Assembly: GCF_001886815.1 (NCBI RefSeq) | Contig: NZ_CP018099.1 | Location: 2,168,501 to 2,232,500, forward strand | DNA: 64,000 bases | Source: Caldithrix abyssi DSM 13497 | GTDB lineage: Bacteria; Calditrichota; Calditrichia; Calditrichales; Calditrichaceae | Direction: 5' to 3' | Part shown: piece after piece, positions 18,964 to 27,499 of the stretch | How positions within the stretch are numbered: position 1 is the first letter of the stretch | How the letters are laid out: each line of letters starts with the position of its first letter | Notes under the pieces: generated by a model | Told to the model about the DNA's origin: nothing | What the model saw: the letters and a program-made list of their open reading frames with translations, nothing else | The model's database searches: none | Made by a program: the position numbers and the translations under genes

Positions 18964-19718
18964 TGTCCGGCTAACGATTATTACGAGCAAGGAATTTAGA
19001 AAGTGAGAATGTTTCATGGAACGCCAGTCTGGTGGGAGAGTGTGCATCGTTTTTATTGGGGACAGATGTAAACAATTTTTTAGCTTCCGGAAAAAAATAA
19101 ACGCGTCGACCTGACTATACTTGGGCCTACCTGGTTACTATATTTTTGTAAACAAAGCTTATTTCATTTAAATTGAAATAAGCAGCTAAGGCGGCAATGC
19201 CGTAATCCAAAAACGCCAGGATATTTTTAATTATCCGCGGGAAAAAATGCGACTTAAAATATCTTGCGGTTAATTAAATCAAGGATTTTGGGGTTGCGGC
19301 AATGCCGTCCAAGATTTGAGAATCACTAAAAATGAGAGGTAAGCTTAGAAAACCAGAAGAATAATGTAAGAAAATACCCTTACTTCCTTTACTTTAAGGA
19401 AGAGTTGGAGATATCGCGTTATCAATATAAAATTATCAGTATTGAGGAGGCACATTAAGTATAAAATGGATTTACTTAATTCTTTTCTGCATATTCTTTT
19501 GCGAATGAGTTTTCTAATTTAATAAATTTGTAGCCAGTGGGCGTCTTATGTCAGAATAGCGAAAAATCTTTTCTTTCTTTTTCTTATGGGAATAGAACGG
19601 AGGAGTAGTACAAATACTTATTTATCCAGCAAGGTAATAAATAATTGAGTGGTGGTTTGAAAAAACATGGATTTACGCTACTTTAGTAGAGTTGAACTAA
19701 AATTATCAAAATAATTGG
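18964..19718. other. Long intergenic region with two inverted-repeat structures
   Basis: No convincing ORF. At 19157-19183 there is a near-perfect palindrome (GCTTATTTCA, 7-base centre, TGAAATAAGC). Between 19189 and 19310, two diverged ~30-bp arms sharing the core CGGCAATGCCG face each other, forming a ~120-bp foldable element. The remainder is AT-rich leader before the sigma-factor gene. No promoter could be assigned with confidence. Confidence 0.5.
19189..19310. repeat. Imperfect inverted-repeat element (~120 bp)
   Basis: The left arm (19189-19220, ...GCGGCAATGCCGTAATCC...) matches the reverse complement of the right arm (19279-19310) at roughly 70% of positions by eye. It has no coding capacity. 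It may be a decayed MITE or REP-type unit. Confidence 0.45.
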
Positions 19719-20273
19719 ATGAAATTAACTGTTCAGACAGACCAAGAACTGTGGAACGCCTTTCGACAGGGAAATCCTGAAGCATTGGCTGAGATTTTTA
19801 CAATGAATTATGCCGCATTGTACAACTTTGCTTTTACTATTTGCCATAACGACGAGCTATCTAAAGATTCCATTCAAGAATTATTTACCTATCTCTGGGA
19901 AAAACGAGACAAATTGGCTGAAGTCAAATCTATACGATTATATCTGTTCACTTCTTTGCAGCGGTTACTAATAAAAGAACTAAAAAAAAGCAAAAGTAAA
20001 GAAGAAAAAAATAAGATATATCAGGATGAATTTCCTGATCATGCCTTTTCTGCACAAGATCTCTGCATATTCGAAGAGATCAACGAACACCTCAAACAAA
20101 AGTTAAAATCTGCTTTAGATGAAATACCACAACGGATGCGCGAAGCCTTATATCTCAAAACTTATAACAACTTTTCTTATAAAGAGATCAGTCAAATTAT
20201 GAACATCTCTTCTCAAGTAGCCCGCAATTATGTTTCTGAGGCCCTGCATCGATTGAGAAAAATTCTTTCTTAA
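19719..20273 (+). CDS. ECF RNA polymerase sigma factor (FecI-like, FCB type)
   Basis: A 184-aa sigma-70 family protein with only regions 2 and 4. Region 2 covers residues about 25-90 (LYNFAFTICHNDELSKDSIQELFTYLW), and region 4 residues about 125-183 (LDEIPQRMREALYLKTY, YKEISQIMNISSQVARNYVSEALHRLRK, a clear helix-turn-helix). A FecR gene follows at 20378 and an STN-type TonB receptor at 21491. This is the classical cell-surface signalling arrangement in which ligand-bound receptor releases the sigma factor. Its likely targets are the transport and phosphorylase genes downstream. Confidence 0.9.
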   Translation: MKLTVQTDQELWNAFRQGNPEALAEIFTMNYAALYNFAFTICHNDELSKDSIQELFTYLWEKRDKLAEVKSIRLYLFTSLQRLLIKELKKSKSKEEKNKIYQDEFPDHAFSAQDLCIFEEINEHLKQKLKSALDEIPQRMREALYLKTYNNFSYKEISQIMNISSQVARNYVSEALHRLRKILS

Positions 20274-20377
20274 AAATTAAAAATTTTTCTTTTTGAACAT
20301 TACAAAATCAAAACTTCTGTCTCTATAATAATAAAAGTAAACAAAGGAATGTTCATTTTATTATAGCAGGTAACGTA

Positions 20378-21463
20378 ATGAAATACAAAACCAATGAAAA
20401 ATTAGTAGACGCATTACTTAGCGATGAAAGTTTTCAAAGGTGGCTTTCTGGCAACGGAAGCGAAGAAGATAACGAAAAATGGTCCAGATGGCTTGGCGAA
20501 GGTCCTCAAAATGAAGCGATGTATCGCCAGGCATTAGAACTTTGGCAAGCGGCGCAATTCAAAAAATATCCGTTACCCAACGTACATAGCGAATTAAATA
20601 AACTTTTTAACCGACTAAATATGCAGAACGATCAATGTAAGCCTAAATGCAGCAAGTCTCGTCCCACTATTTTAACTATGAATAGACAACTTTTCTGGAA
20701 ACTGGGGGCGGCTGCTATTTCTGCTGCCGCTGTTCTTCTCATCGTATTTCATTTAAATTTCTCCATTCTAAACTTTTCTTTTGGTGATGAATTTACCACT
20801 GTTACCACAAAATATGGACAGCGAATTACGCTTCATTTAGAAGATGGTTCAAAAATAATTCTTAATAGCAATTCTATCTTAAAGTATCCAAAAAATTTGA
20901 CGCCAGAGACCAAAAGAGAACTATATCTACATGGTGAAGCGTATTTTGAGGTTACCCGGAAACCGGCTGGGCCTCAACACGATTTTACTGTGGTTACCGA
21001 TGAAGGCTTAATTTCTGTCATTGGTACCAGCTTTACAGTTAGTTCCAGAAAACATCAAACAAAGGTTGCTTTGCTTAAAGGCATAGTTAAAGTAATGGCC
21101 AGAGATAAATCGGATAATTTTAAAATTTCTACCAGTATAATAATGAAGGCCGGTCAGTGTTTGCGCTTTACACAAAAAGCCAAAGTACTGAAACCGCAAA
21201 ACAATATTAGCTCTTTGCAGGCATCTTGGTGGAAGGACCAGCTCATATTAAATAATACTTCATTGGAAGAGATCGTTGCTCGTCTTAAAGAAACGTATGG
21301 CGTTGAGGTTGAATTAAAAGACCAGCAGTTATTAAAGAAAACCATCACCGGATCAATTGAAAACAACAGTCTGGATTTCATTATAAAAACCTTATCCAGT
21401 GTATTACAGGTTCCGGTTAGCGTGGAAGGGAATAAGGTAATCTTTGAAAAATCAAATATTTAA
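20378..21463 (+). CDS. FecR family anti-sigma factor / transmembrane signal transducer
   Basis: The 361-aa protein has a cytoplasmic N-terminal domain (FQRWLSGNGSEEDNEKWSRW) that should bind the sigma factor. A single membrane helix lies at residues about 105-130 (LGAAAISAAAVLLIVFHLNF). The periplasmic FecR domain follows (YGQRITLHLEDGSKIILNSNS, then GEAYFEV, VIGTSFTV and VALLKGIVKV). The C-terminal DUF4974-like domain (LEEIVARLKETYGVEVE) resembles the STN fold and probably contacts the receptor's signalling domain. It follows the sigma gene by 104 bp and precedes the receptor by about 27 bp, so the three are likely co-expressed. Confidence 0.9.
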   Translation: MKYKTNEKLVDALLSDESFQRWLSGNGSEEDNEKWSRWLGEGPQNEAMYRQALELWQAAQFKKYPLPNVHSELNKLFNRLNMQNDQCKPKCSKSRPTILTMNRQLFWKLGAAAISAAAVLLIVFHLNFSILNFSFGDEFTTVTTKYGQRITLHLEDGSKIILNSNSILKYPKNLTPETKRELYLHGEAYFEVTRKPAGPQHDFTVVTDEGLISVIGTSFTVSSRKHQTKVALLKGIVKVMARDKSDNFKISTSIIMKAGQCLRFTQKAKVLKPQNNISSLQASWWKDQLILNNTSLEEIVARLKETYGVEVELKDQQLLKKTITGSIENNSLDFIIKTLSSVLQVPVSVEGNKVIFEKSNI

Positions 21464-21490
21464 TTTAATAAAATAGTGCGTTTATACAAT

Positions 21491-24442
21491 ATGCGTCTTT
21501 TAATAACAACGATACTTTGCGGTAAACTTTTGTTTGTTCTGGCAATTTCTCAGGAAATTTCTAAAAACAAACCTTTCATTAAAAGTATGGATGATTCCAT
21601 AGAGTATCAGATTCCTCTGGAAAAAGTTTTTCGGATGTTAGAGAAAAAATATGACGTTTATTTTGTTTATGAAAATCAAATCGTAAATGGTTTAAAGACG
21701 CCGCTAATCAAAGAATTTTCCGGAAATATCTTTAAGGATCTGCAAAATATTTTAAAAAAACATCATCTGCAATACAAGCTTGTGGGTAAAAAAACCTTTG
21801 TAATCATAAAGAAAGCGTTCAGTAAAACGAGCTTTGGTAAGATAAGAGGATTTGTAACAGACAGTGATGGAAATCCCTTACCAGGTGCCGAGGTCATACT
21901 GGTAAATGTTAAGCTGATGGACATTGCCGATAATAAAGGCGCCTATATTTTTGATGAACTTAAAAAAGGCGAATACCTTGTTTCAGCGCAAATGATTGGG
22001 TACAAAGCAAAATCTTTTCTTGTTAAAGTGCCAGCGGGTGGAATTGTAGATAAAAACTTCTTCCTTGAGCCGGATATACTCGATATGGAAGAAATTGTAA
22101 CCGTGGCCTGCCGAAATCCTTTTATGAAATTGGAATCCAGTGTGGCCATAACCACGGCCAATAGCAAACAGATAGCTGAGCGCGCGCCTCAAAGTACGGC
22201 TGAATTGTTGAAAGTTATTCCAGGGTTTTATGTGGAAAGTTCCGGAGGCGAAGTATCCAACAATTTATTTCCTCGTGGAATTCCCCAGGATGGCTCCTAT
22301 CGTTATGTGGCCATGTATGAAGACGGCTTGCCAATTTTTGAAGCTCCGGAATTAGCATTTGCCAATATCGATATTATGATGCGCCTGGATGAAAGTGTGA
22401 AAAGCATGGAAGGCGTACGCGGTGGAACAAGTTCCATTTACGCCAGCAATGCCCCGGGCGGTGTCATTAATTTTATTAGCAAAACCGGCGGCAACAGGCG
22501 CGAAGTAATCATTAAATTATCGGCCGGTACGCACGATTTTAAACGCCTGGATTTTAATTATGGCGGGCCCCTGTCAGAAAATTTTAAGTTTAACGTGGGC
22601 GGTTTTTTCCGGCACAGCCAGGGCGTCCGCTCGGCTCATTTTACGGGCAACAGCGGCGGGCAAATAAAATTAAATATAACCCGCCTTTTTAAAAAAGGCT
22701 ATTTTAGAGTCTATGGAAAATACCTGAACGATAGGAACATCTTCTATTTACCTATTCCTTTGCAAAATCCGAATGACCCCGAATCAATACCCGGCTTAAA
22801 TGCTAATTACGGAACTATGACCAGTGTCCATGCTGCTAAAACTTCCTTCCCCAGCCCTTTTGGGAATATCTACCAGCGTGATATCCGAGATGGTATCCAT
22901 CCCGAATTGATGTCCTTTACCCTTGAATATGTGTACGATTTTGGAAAAGGCTGGAGCATTCAGAACAATTTTCGTGTTATGAAAACAGATATTGATTTTA
23001 ATGCTATTTTCCCTCTGGAAACGCCATTTAACGCCTCATTTTTTGCAGACTCTATTAAACATCTATCTGATAAGCCTGAAATCGCACGTTGGGAGTATCG
23101 GTTTGTCGATAATGGCGCACCGATTAAAAACATATCCAGCTTAAATAACAACGGATTAGTTGCTTTAAATGGATGGTGGACGATCTCGAAACCATTAAAA
23201 AATTTTGTAAACAATTTGCAAATCAATAAAAAATTTGGCGAACACAAAATTAGTTTAGCGGGATATTTCAGTAAATATAGCGCCGGAGATTTTTGGTACT
23301 GGCATAATATCTTAACCGAAGTTAAAGACGCCCCTCGCCTTTTGGACCTGGTCGGGCTAAATGCTGATGGCGAGGTGGTTTATCAAGTAACGGACAACGG
23401 TTTTGAACAGTATGGTAGCTTTTATGTTAATGCTATGAGCCATGCCACTGTTTATTCAACCTATTTTACAGACGAATGGCAGGCTACAAAAAAACTGCGG
23501 CTTGATATGGGCGTACGCCTGGAATCACATCTTTTTAAGGGAAAAGTAGAAAATACCAGAGACGATTATATTATCGGCGATGGCGAAACTGAGGCCGAGC
23601 GAAACGTTATTTTTGGCGATAGCACTTTCCGCTATTATCAGCATAAATTTAATGAATGGGCTTTTTCATTTGGTGGAAATTACAGCATTAATCACCATTT
23701 GGCTTTATATGGACGGCTTAGTCGCGGCTTTAGAACGCCCGATTTTGAACAGTGGATTTTTTCCGAAAACAGGGGGAAATCGCAATATATTTATCAGATA
23801 GAAGGCGGTTTAAAAGTTGCCAGCCCACAATTTTCTTTGTTTAGTTCGGTTTTCTTTAGTCATATAAATAATATCCCCTTTATTGACGAAGTTTTTAAAA
23901 ATGGTCGCATCGTCCATGAAAAGCGCTTTGCAAAAAGCCGAACCATTGGCCTTGAATTTGAAGCCGTATTTATCCCTGCAAGCGGTTTACATTTAAATTT
24001 AATTGGCACAATCCAAGATCCCCGATTGCTGGAATTAATAAGCAACAAAATTGATCCCGAAACCGGAGCGGTTACTTATAAAAATTTAAGCGGCAATCGG
24101 GTACGTCGTATTCCGCAATTTATAATTGACTTCAGGCCATCTTATAGCTACAAGGGGTTTAATATTTTTTACAGTTGGCAGTTCATCGGCGAACGTTTTG
24201 TTGACGATGCCAACACGGCGGTCTTGCCCGGTTATAATCTAATTTCGGCCGGCGCTTCTTATAAGTTTTTTGAAAACAAAATTCGATTGGGAGTCAATAT
24301 CTCGAATTTAACCAACACTCTTGGCTTAACCGAAGGCAATCCACGAATTGAGCAGGAATTTGCCAACCGCCGCCAAAATGTGTTCATGGCAAGACCCATC
24401 CTGGGGCGTTTTGTCAATTTAAGTTTAACTTTAACTTTATAA
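21491..24442 (+). CDS. TonB-dependent transducer receptor with STN and carboxypeptidase-like domains
   Basis: The frame can start at GTG 21476 or ATG 21491; the ATG is preferred, giving 983 aa, although neither has a strong Shine-Dalgarno. After the signal peptide an STN domain covers residues about 35-105 (YQIPLEKVFRMLEKKYDVYFVYEN), the part that signals to FecR. A CarboxypepD_reg-like domain follows (KIRGFVTDSDGNPLPGAEV). Then come the plug (TAELLKVIPGFYVESSGG, LFPRGIP, YEDGLPIF, and APGGVINFISKTGG) and a 22-strand-type barrel. It probably senses and imports the substrate handled by the downstream phosphorylase. There is no SusD-like partner in the window. Confidence 0.88.
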   Translation: MRLLITTILCGKLLFVLAISQEISKNKPFIKSMDDSIEYQIPLEKVFRMLEKKYDVYFVYENQIVNGLKTPLIKEFSGNIFKDLQNILKKHHLQYKLVGKKTFVIIKKAFSKTSFGKIRGFVTDSDGNPLPGAEVILVNVKLMDIADNKGAYIFDELKKGEYLVSAQMIGYKAKSFLVKVPAGGIVDKNFFLEPDILDMEEIVTVACRNPFMKLESSVAITTANSKQIAERAPQSTAELLKVIPGFYVESSGGEVSNNLFPRGIPQDGSYRYVAMYEDGLPIFEAPELAFANIDIMMRLDESVKSMEGVRGGTSSIYASNAPGGVINFISKTGGNRREVIIKLSAGTHDFKRLDFNYGGPLSENFKFNVGGFFRHSQGVRSAHFTGNSGGQIKLNITRLFKKGYFRVYGKYLNDRNIFYLPIPLQNPNDPESIPGLNANYGTMTSVHAAKTSFPSPFGNIYQRDIRDGIHPELMSFTLEYVYDFGKGWSIQNNFRVMKTDIDFNAIFPLETPFNASFFADSIKHLSDKPEIARWEYRFVDNGAPIKNISSLNNNGLVALNGWWTISKPLKNFVNNLQINKKFGEHKISLAGYFSKYSAGDFWYWHNILTEVKDAPRLLDLVGLNADGEVVYQVTDNGFEQYGSFYVNAMSHATVYSTYFTDEWQATKKLRLDMGVRLESHLFKGKVENTRDDYIIGDGETEAERNVIFGDSTFRYYQHKFNEWAFSFGGNYSINHHLALYGRLSRGFRTPDFEQWIFSENRGKSQYIYQIEGGLKVASPQFSLFSSVFFSHINNIPFIDEVFKNGRIVHEKRFAKSRTIGLEFEAVFIPASGLHLNLIGTIQDPRLLELISNKIDPETGAVTYKNLSGNRVRRIPQFIIDFRPSYSYKGFNIFYSWQFIGERFVDDANTAVLPGYNLISAGASYKFFENKIRLGVNISNLTNTLGLTEGNPRIEQEFANRRQNVFMARPILGRFVNLSLTLTL

Positions 24443-24481
24443 TTAATGTAAGTTTAACTAAAAAAGGAGGGGCTATCATCA

Positions 24482-24532
24482 ATGTTTATCTTAAGTTATG
24501 CGTTTCGAAATGATTATGTACAACCAAACTGA
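24482..24532 (+). CDS. Possible 16-residue leader peptide ORF
   Basis: ATG at 24482 follows AAAGGAGG at 24462-24470 and opens a 16-codon frame (MFILSYAFRNDYVQPN) in the leader of the next receptor gene. It ends at TGA 24530-24532. A second tiny frame (24540-24593) starts directly after a GAGGAGG. Both could be chance, and no function is assigned. Confidence 0.25.
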   Translation: MFILSYAFRNDYVQPN

Positions 24533-24643
24533 GGAGGAGATGAAGCCAAGAATAGTTTTTCAATATTATTGTTTCCTAACAAAGCAAAAATAATGTTTGA
24601 TTCGATTGATAGGCTATTTAACTCGAATCAGGATAAACGACGT

Positions 24644-24721
24644 CGCCTGACGTTCCGAAAAGATAAGAAATCATGTTCCCGCCAAAGAACGTGAGATTTC
24701 TTATCCGTCTTCCGCCAGGCG
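24644..24721. repeat. Palindromic hairpin element upstream of a TonB receptor
   Basis: CGCCTG (24644-24649) and CAGGCG (24716-24721) bound a stem that includes the perfect 11-bp pair GATAAGAAATC (24662-24672 region) and GATTTCTTATC (24694-24704 region). In the leader transcript this would form a long hairpin before the receptor's AGGAGG site. It may be a regulatory structure or a small mobile repeat. Confidence 0.6.
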
Positions 24722-24798
24722 GGTCGCTTATCTCTTGGATTGACAACAAGACAACATTTTTTCAAAACGTGACTTGTCATCAACCACAGGAGGAAAAT

Positions 24799-27279
24799 AT
24801 GAAGTTTTTTTATCAATTTCTAATTATTTTATTGGCATCGGCAACTTTGACCAACGCTCAGGGCACAGGAAAAATCGCCGGTTCGGTAACCAGCGAAAAA
24901 GGTCCGATGGTAGGAGTAAATGTTTATCTCGAAAACACCACCATCGGCGCCGCTACTGACGCCAACGGAATGTATTTTATCGATCGTGTTCCTGCCGGGG
25001 ATTATACTCTGGTAGCCAGTTCTGTAGGGTATAAAACGGTTAAAATTAAAATAACCGTAAAAGAAAATGAAACCGTGAAACAAGATATCAAAATGGTGGA
25101 AGACCCCTTACTATTGGACGCGGTAGTTGTTATTGGTACGCCCGGCGGAATAGGGATACGTAAAAAGGACGCCAGCTTTGCCATAAACACTATTGATGCC
25201 ACACAAATTAACCGGTTGTCTCCCAGTAGCACGGCAAGTCTTTTAGACGCAATCCCGGGCGTCTGGTCCGAAAGCTCCGGCGGCGTTGCTGGTGCCAACA
25301 TTTTTGTGCGTGGTTTGCCGTCTTCTGGCGATGCGCCCTTTGTGACCATCTCTATTAACGGAGGTCCCACATACGGAGTGGAAACCCTATCCTTTTTTGA
25401 ACAAAGCTCAATTTTTCGGATCGATGAAACGGTAGCACTAACAGAGGTTACGCGCGGCGGTCCGAATGCCGTTTTTTCTAATGCTGAACCGGGCATGACC
25501 GTAAATTTCAATTTAAGAAAAGGCGGCGAGAAAACCGAAGGACGGTTGAAATATGAAACATCCGACTATTATCTGCAACGTTTTGGCGGCTACATGAGCG
25601 GTAAAATTGCGAAAAATCTTTATTATATGGTTGGCGGTTATGTTAAAACATCTCCCGGAATTAGAAACACACAGTTTAATTCGGAAAATGGCCGACAACT
25701 GACCGTTCAATTAACCAAACTGTTTAAAAGAGGCGCTTTGAATGTTTTTACGCGTTTAACGAATGATTATGGTCAATGGGTATTACCAATGGCGCTTAAT
25801 ACAGGAAATGATCTGGGCACATTTTCACCATTGGGGAATGCCACCCGTTTCCGCACTCTTCAGATTAACGCTCAGGGCGATAGCGCTACGTTTGATTTTG
25901 CTAATGGTCGTGGCTGGAACGGCAGCATAAGTGGACTGAACGCCAACTTTGATCTCGGTGGTGGCTGGACGATCACCGATGTTTTGACCTACACCTCAGG
26001 CGATGCCAATACATTTGGTTTTGTGCCTAATGGTAACCCCATACCCGTTTCTGCGCTGGGTTTGGCTACAGTAAAAACCAGAAGCGGAAAAGTACTGAAA
26101 GGAACGGATTATGTGCAAAATTACGGCCATTGGGTAGTTCTCAAAAATATTCAGTCTATTACAAACGATCTAAGTATTAATAAAGAATGGAAAAATCATA
26201 ATATAACTTTCGGAGTGTATCAGGCGCGCTGGACGGCAAAGGATTTTTGGACTCTGGGTAATCATATACCCGTTGAAAATATCGCCAATGGCGATATCTT
26301 AGACGGTATTCCCGCTGATTCCATTGCAGCGCATGGCGGCGGCGGACCGTGGAATTATGGCTTAAATTCCGCAGGCGATGCCAGAGTATTTGCTGGCTAT
26401 CTGGCTGATTCGTGGAAAGTTATGCCGGCCCTGCGAGTGGACATCGGCGCTCGTTACGAATGGATAGACCTGGAGTACACGCTCGATCATGGCAGTATTC
26501 CCGATGGCATCATCGATAAAACTGTTTCGACTAAAGGGAAAGACTATGCATTTACGGCTGCGGTTAATTACGATCTTTCTCCCGTGCTCGGAACCTTTGT
26601 ACGGTATTCCGACAGTTATCAATTCCCCCATTTTGATATGCTTCGAGAAGGCAAATACAGTATTGATAATAACGGTGATGTTGAAGCCAATGATTTTAAA
26701 CAATACGAACTTGGTTTAAAATATGATTCACAACTTTTCAGCCTGTTTGCCACGGGTTTTATGAATCAGGTTTACGTTTTTGACGGAGATGTGGGCGCAA
26801 AAAGAGAAGCTGCTTTACTTAATACCAGAACGATTGGAATTGAGCTCGACGGTGTGTTTTCAGTGCAAAATTTTATGCTACGCGCTATCGCCACCTATCA
26901 AAAAGGAGAGATCACCGAGGCTGATGTTGCTCCAGAAGTTGTCGGAAACTCCATCTGGCGTCAACCAGACTGGCAGTTCAGAATTGCGCCAAGCTATAAT
27001 CTGGCTTTAGGTAAGCTCAATGCAACTATTTACGGCGCTATTCGCTCGGTTGGAAAACGCTGGGATTCCAGAGATAATGTCTTTCAATTGGATGGATACA
27101 CTAAAATTGATGCAGGTGTAATTGTTTCTACGCCTGGCAATATTTCTTTTCAGGTCTATATCGATAATTTGAACAATTCCGAAGGCTTGACCGAAGGCGA
27201 TCCGCGGGATCCGATGGCAGCCAACGGGCGGCCCATATTTGGCCGTTCAATTCGATTTTCGGTCATTCATGATTTTTAA
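24799..27279 (+). CDS. TonB-dependent receptor (second of the carbohydrate locus)
   Basis: An open frame begins at 24673, but the ATG at 24799 has a perfect AGGAGG upstream and starts the signal peptide (MKFFYQFLIILLASATLTNA), giving 826 aa. There is no STN domain. A CarboxypepD_reg-like domain covers residues about 25-105 (GKIAGSVTSEKGPMVGVNVY). The plug follows (TASLLDAIPGVWSESSGG, IFVRGLPSSGD, then NAEPGMTVNFNLRKGG), and the barrel ends in FSVIHDF. Lacking STN, it is likely a transporter rather than a sensor, perhaps controlled by the sigma/FecR pair upstream. It shares barrel motifs (SEGLTEGDPR against TLGLTEGNPR) with the receptor at 21491, so the two are probably paralogues for similar ligands. 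Confidence 0.87.
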   Translation: MKFFYQFLIILLASATLTNAQGTGKIAGSVTSEKGPMVGVNVYLENTTIGAATDANGMYFIDRVPAGDYTLVASSVGYKTVKIKITVKENETVKQDIKMVEDPLLLDAVVVIGTPGGIGIRKKDASFAINTIDATQINRLSPSSTASLLDAIPGVWSESSGGVAGANIFVRGLPSSGDAPFVTISINGGPTYGVETLSFFEQSSIFRIDETVALTEVTRGGPNAVFSNAEPGMTVNFNLRKGGEKTEGRLKYETSDYYLQRFGGYMSGKIAKNLYYMVGGYVKTSPGIRNTQFNSENGRQLTVQLTKLFKRGALNVFTRLTNDYGQWVLPMALNTGNDLGTFSPLGNATRFRTLQINAQGDSATFDFANGRGWNGSISGLNANFDLGGGWTITDVLTYTSGDANTFGFVPNGNPIPVSALGLATVKTRSGKVLKGTDYVQNYGHWVVLKNIQSITNDLSINKEWKNHNITFGVYQARWTAKDFWTLGNHIPVENIANGDILDGIPADSIAAHGGGGPWNYGLNSAGDARVFAGYLADSWKVMPALRVDIGARYEWIDLEYTLDHGSIPDGIIDKTVSTKGKDYAFTAAVNYDLSPVLGTFVRYSDSYQFPHFDMLREGKYSIDNNGDVEANDFKQYELGLKYDSQLFSLFATGFMNQVYVFDGDVGAKREAALLNTRTIGIELDGVFSVQNFMLRAIATYQKGEITEADVAPEVVGNSIWRQPDWQFRIAPSYNLALGKLNATIYGAIRSVGKRWDSRDNVFQLDGYTKIDAGVIVSTPGNISFQVYIDNLNNSEGLTEGDPRDPMAANGRPIFGRSIRFSVIHDF

Positions 27280-27372
27280 ATCAAAAAACGTAAAACATAC
27301 TCCTGCCAGGCATGAGTAATTATGCAAGCGTATAAACCAGGCAGGTGTTTGTAAATGTTATTAAAAAACACT

Positions 27373-27407
27373 GGGATGCTGGGGTCGTTTTACGGCCCCG
27401 GTATCTT
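27373..27407 (+). terminator. Strong GC-rich hairpin after the receptor gene
   Basis: GGGATGCTGGGGTCG (27373-27387) pairs over 15 positions, with some G-U, with CGGCCCCGGTATCTT (27393-27407) around a 5-base loop. An A-run precedes it, but the T-tract after it is weak. It could terminate the receptor message or attenuate the symporter operon. Confidence 0.5.
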
Positions 27408-27499
27408 TGATTCAAATAATAATAAAAGGCTGTTTGATTAAAATTAAAAAAACTTCGCTACCATTTTTACCTAATTAAATCCATAATTGAAGGAAGTTT

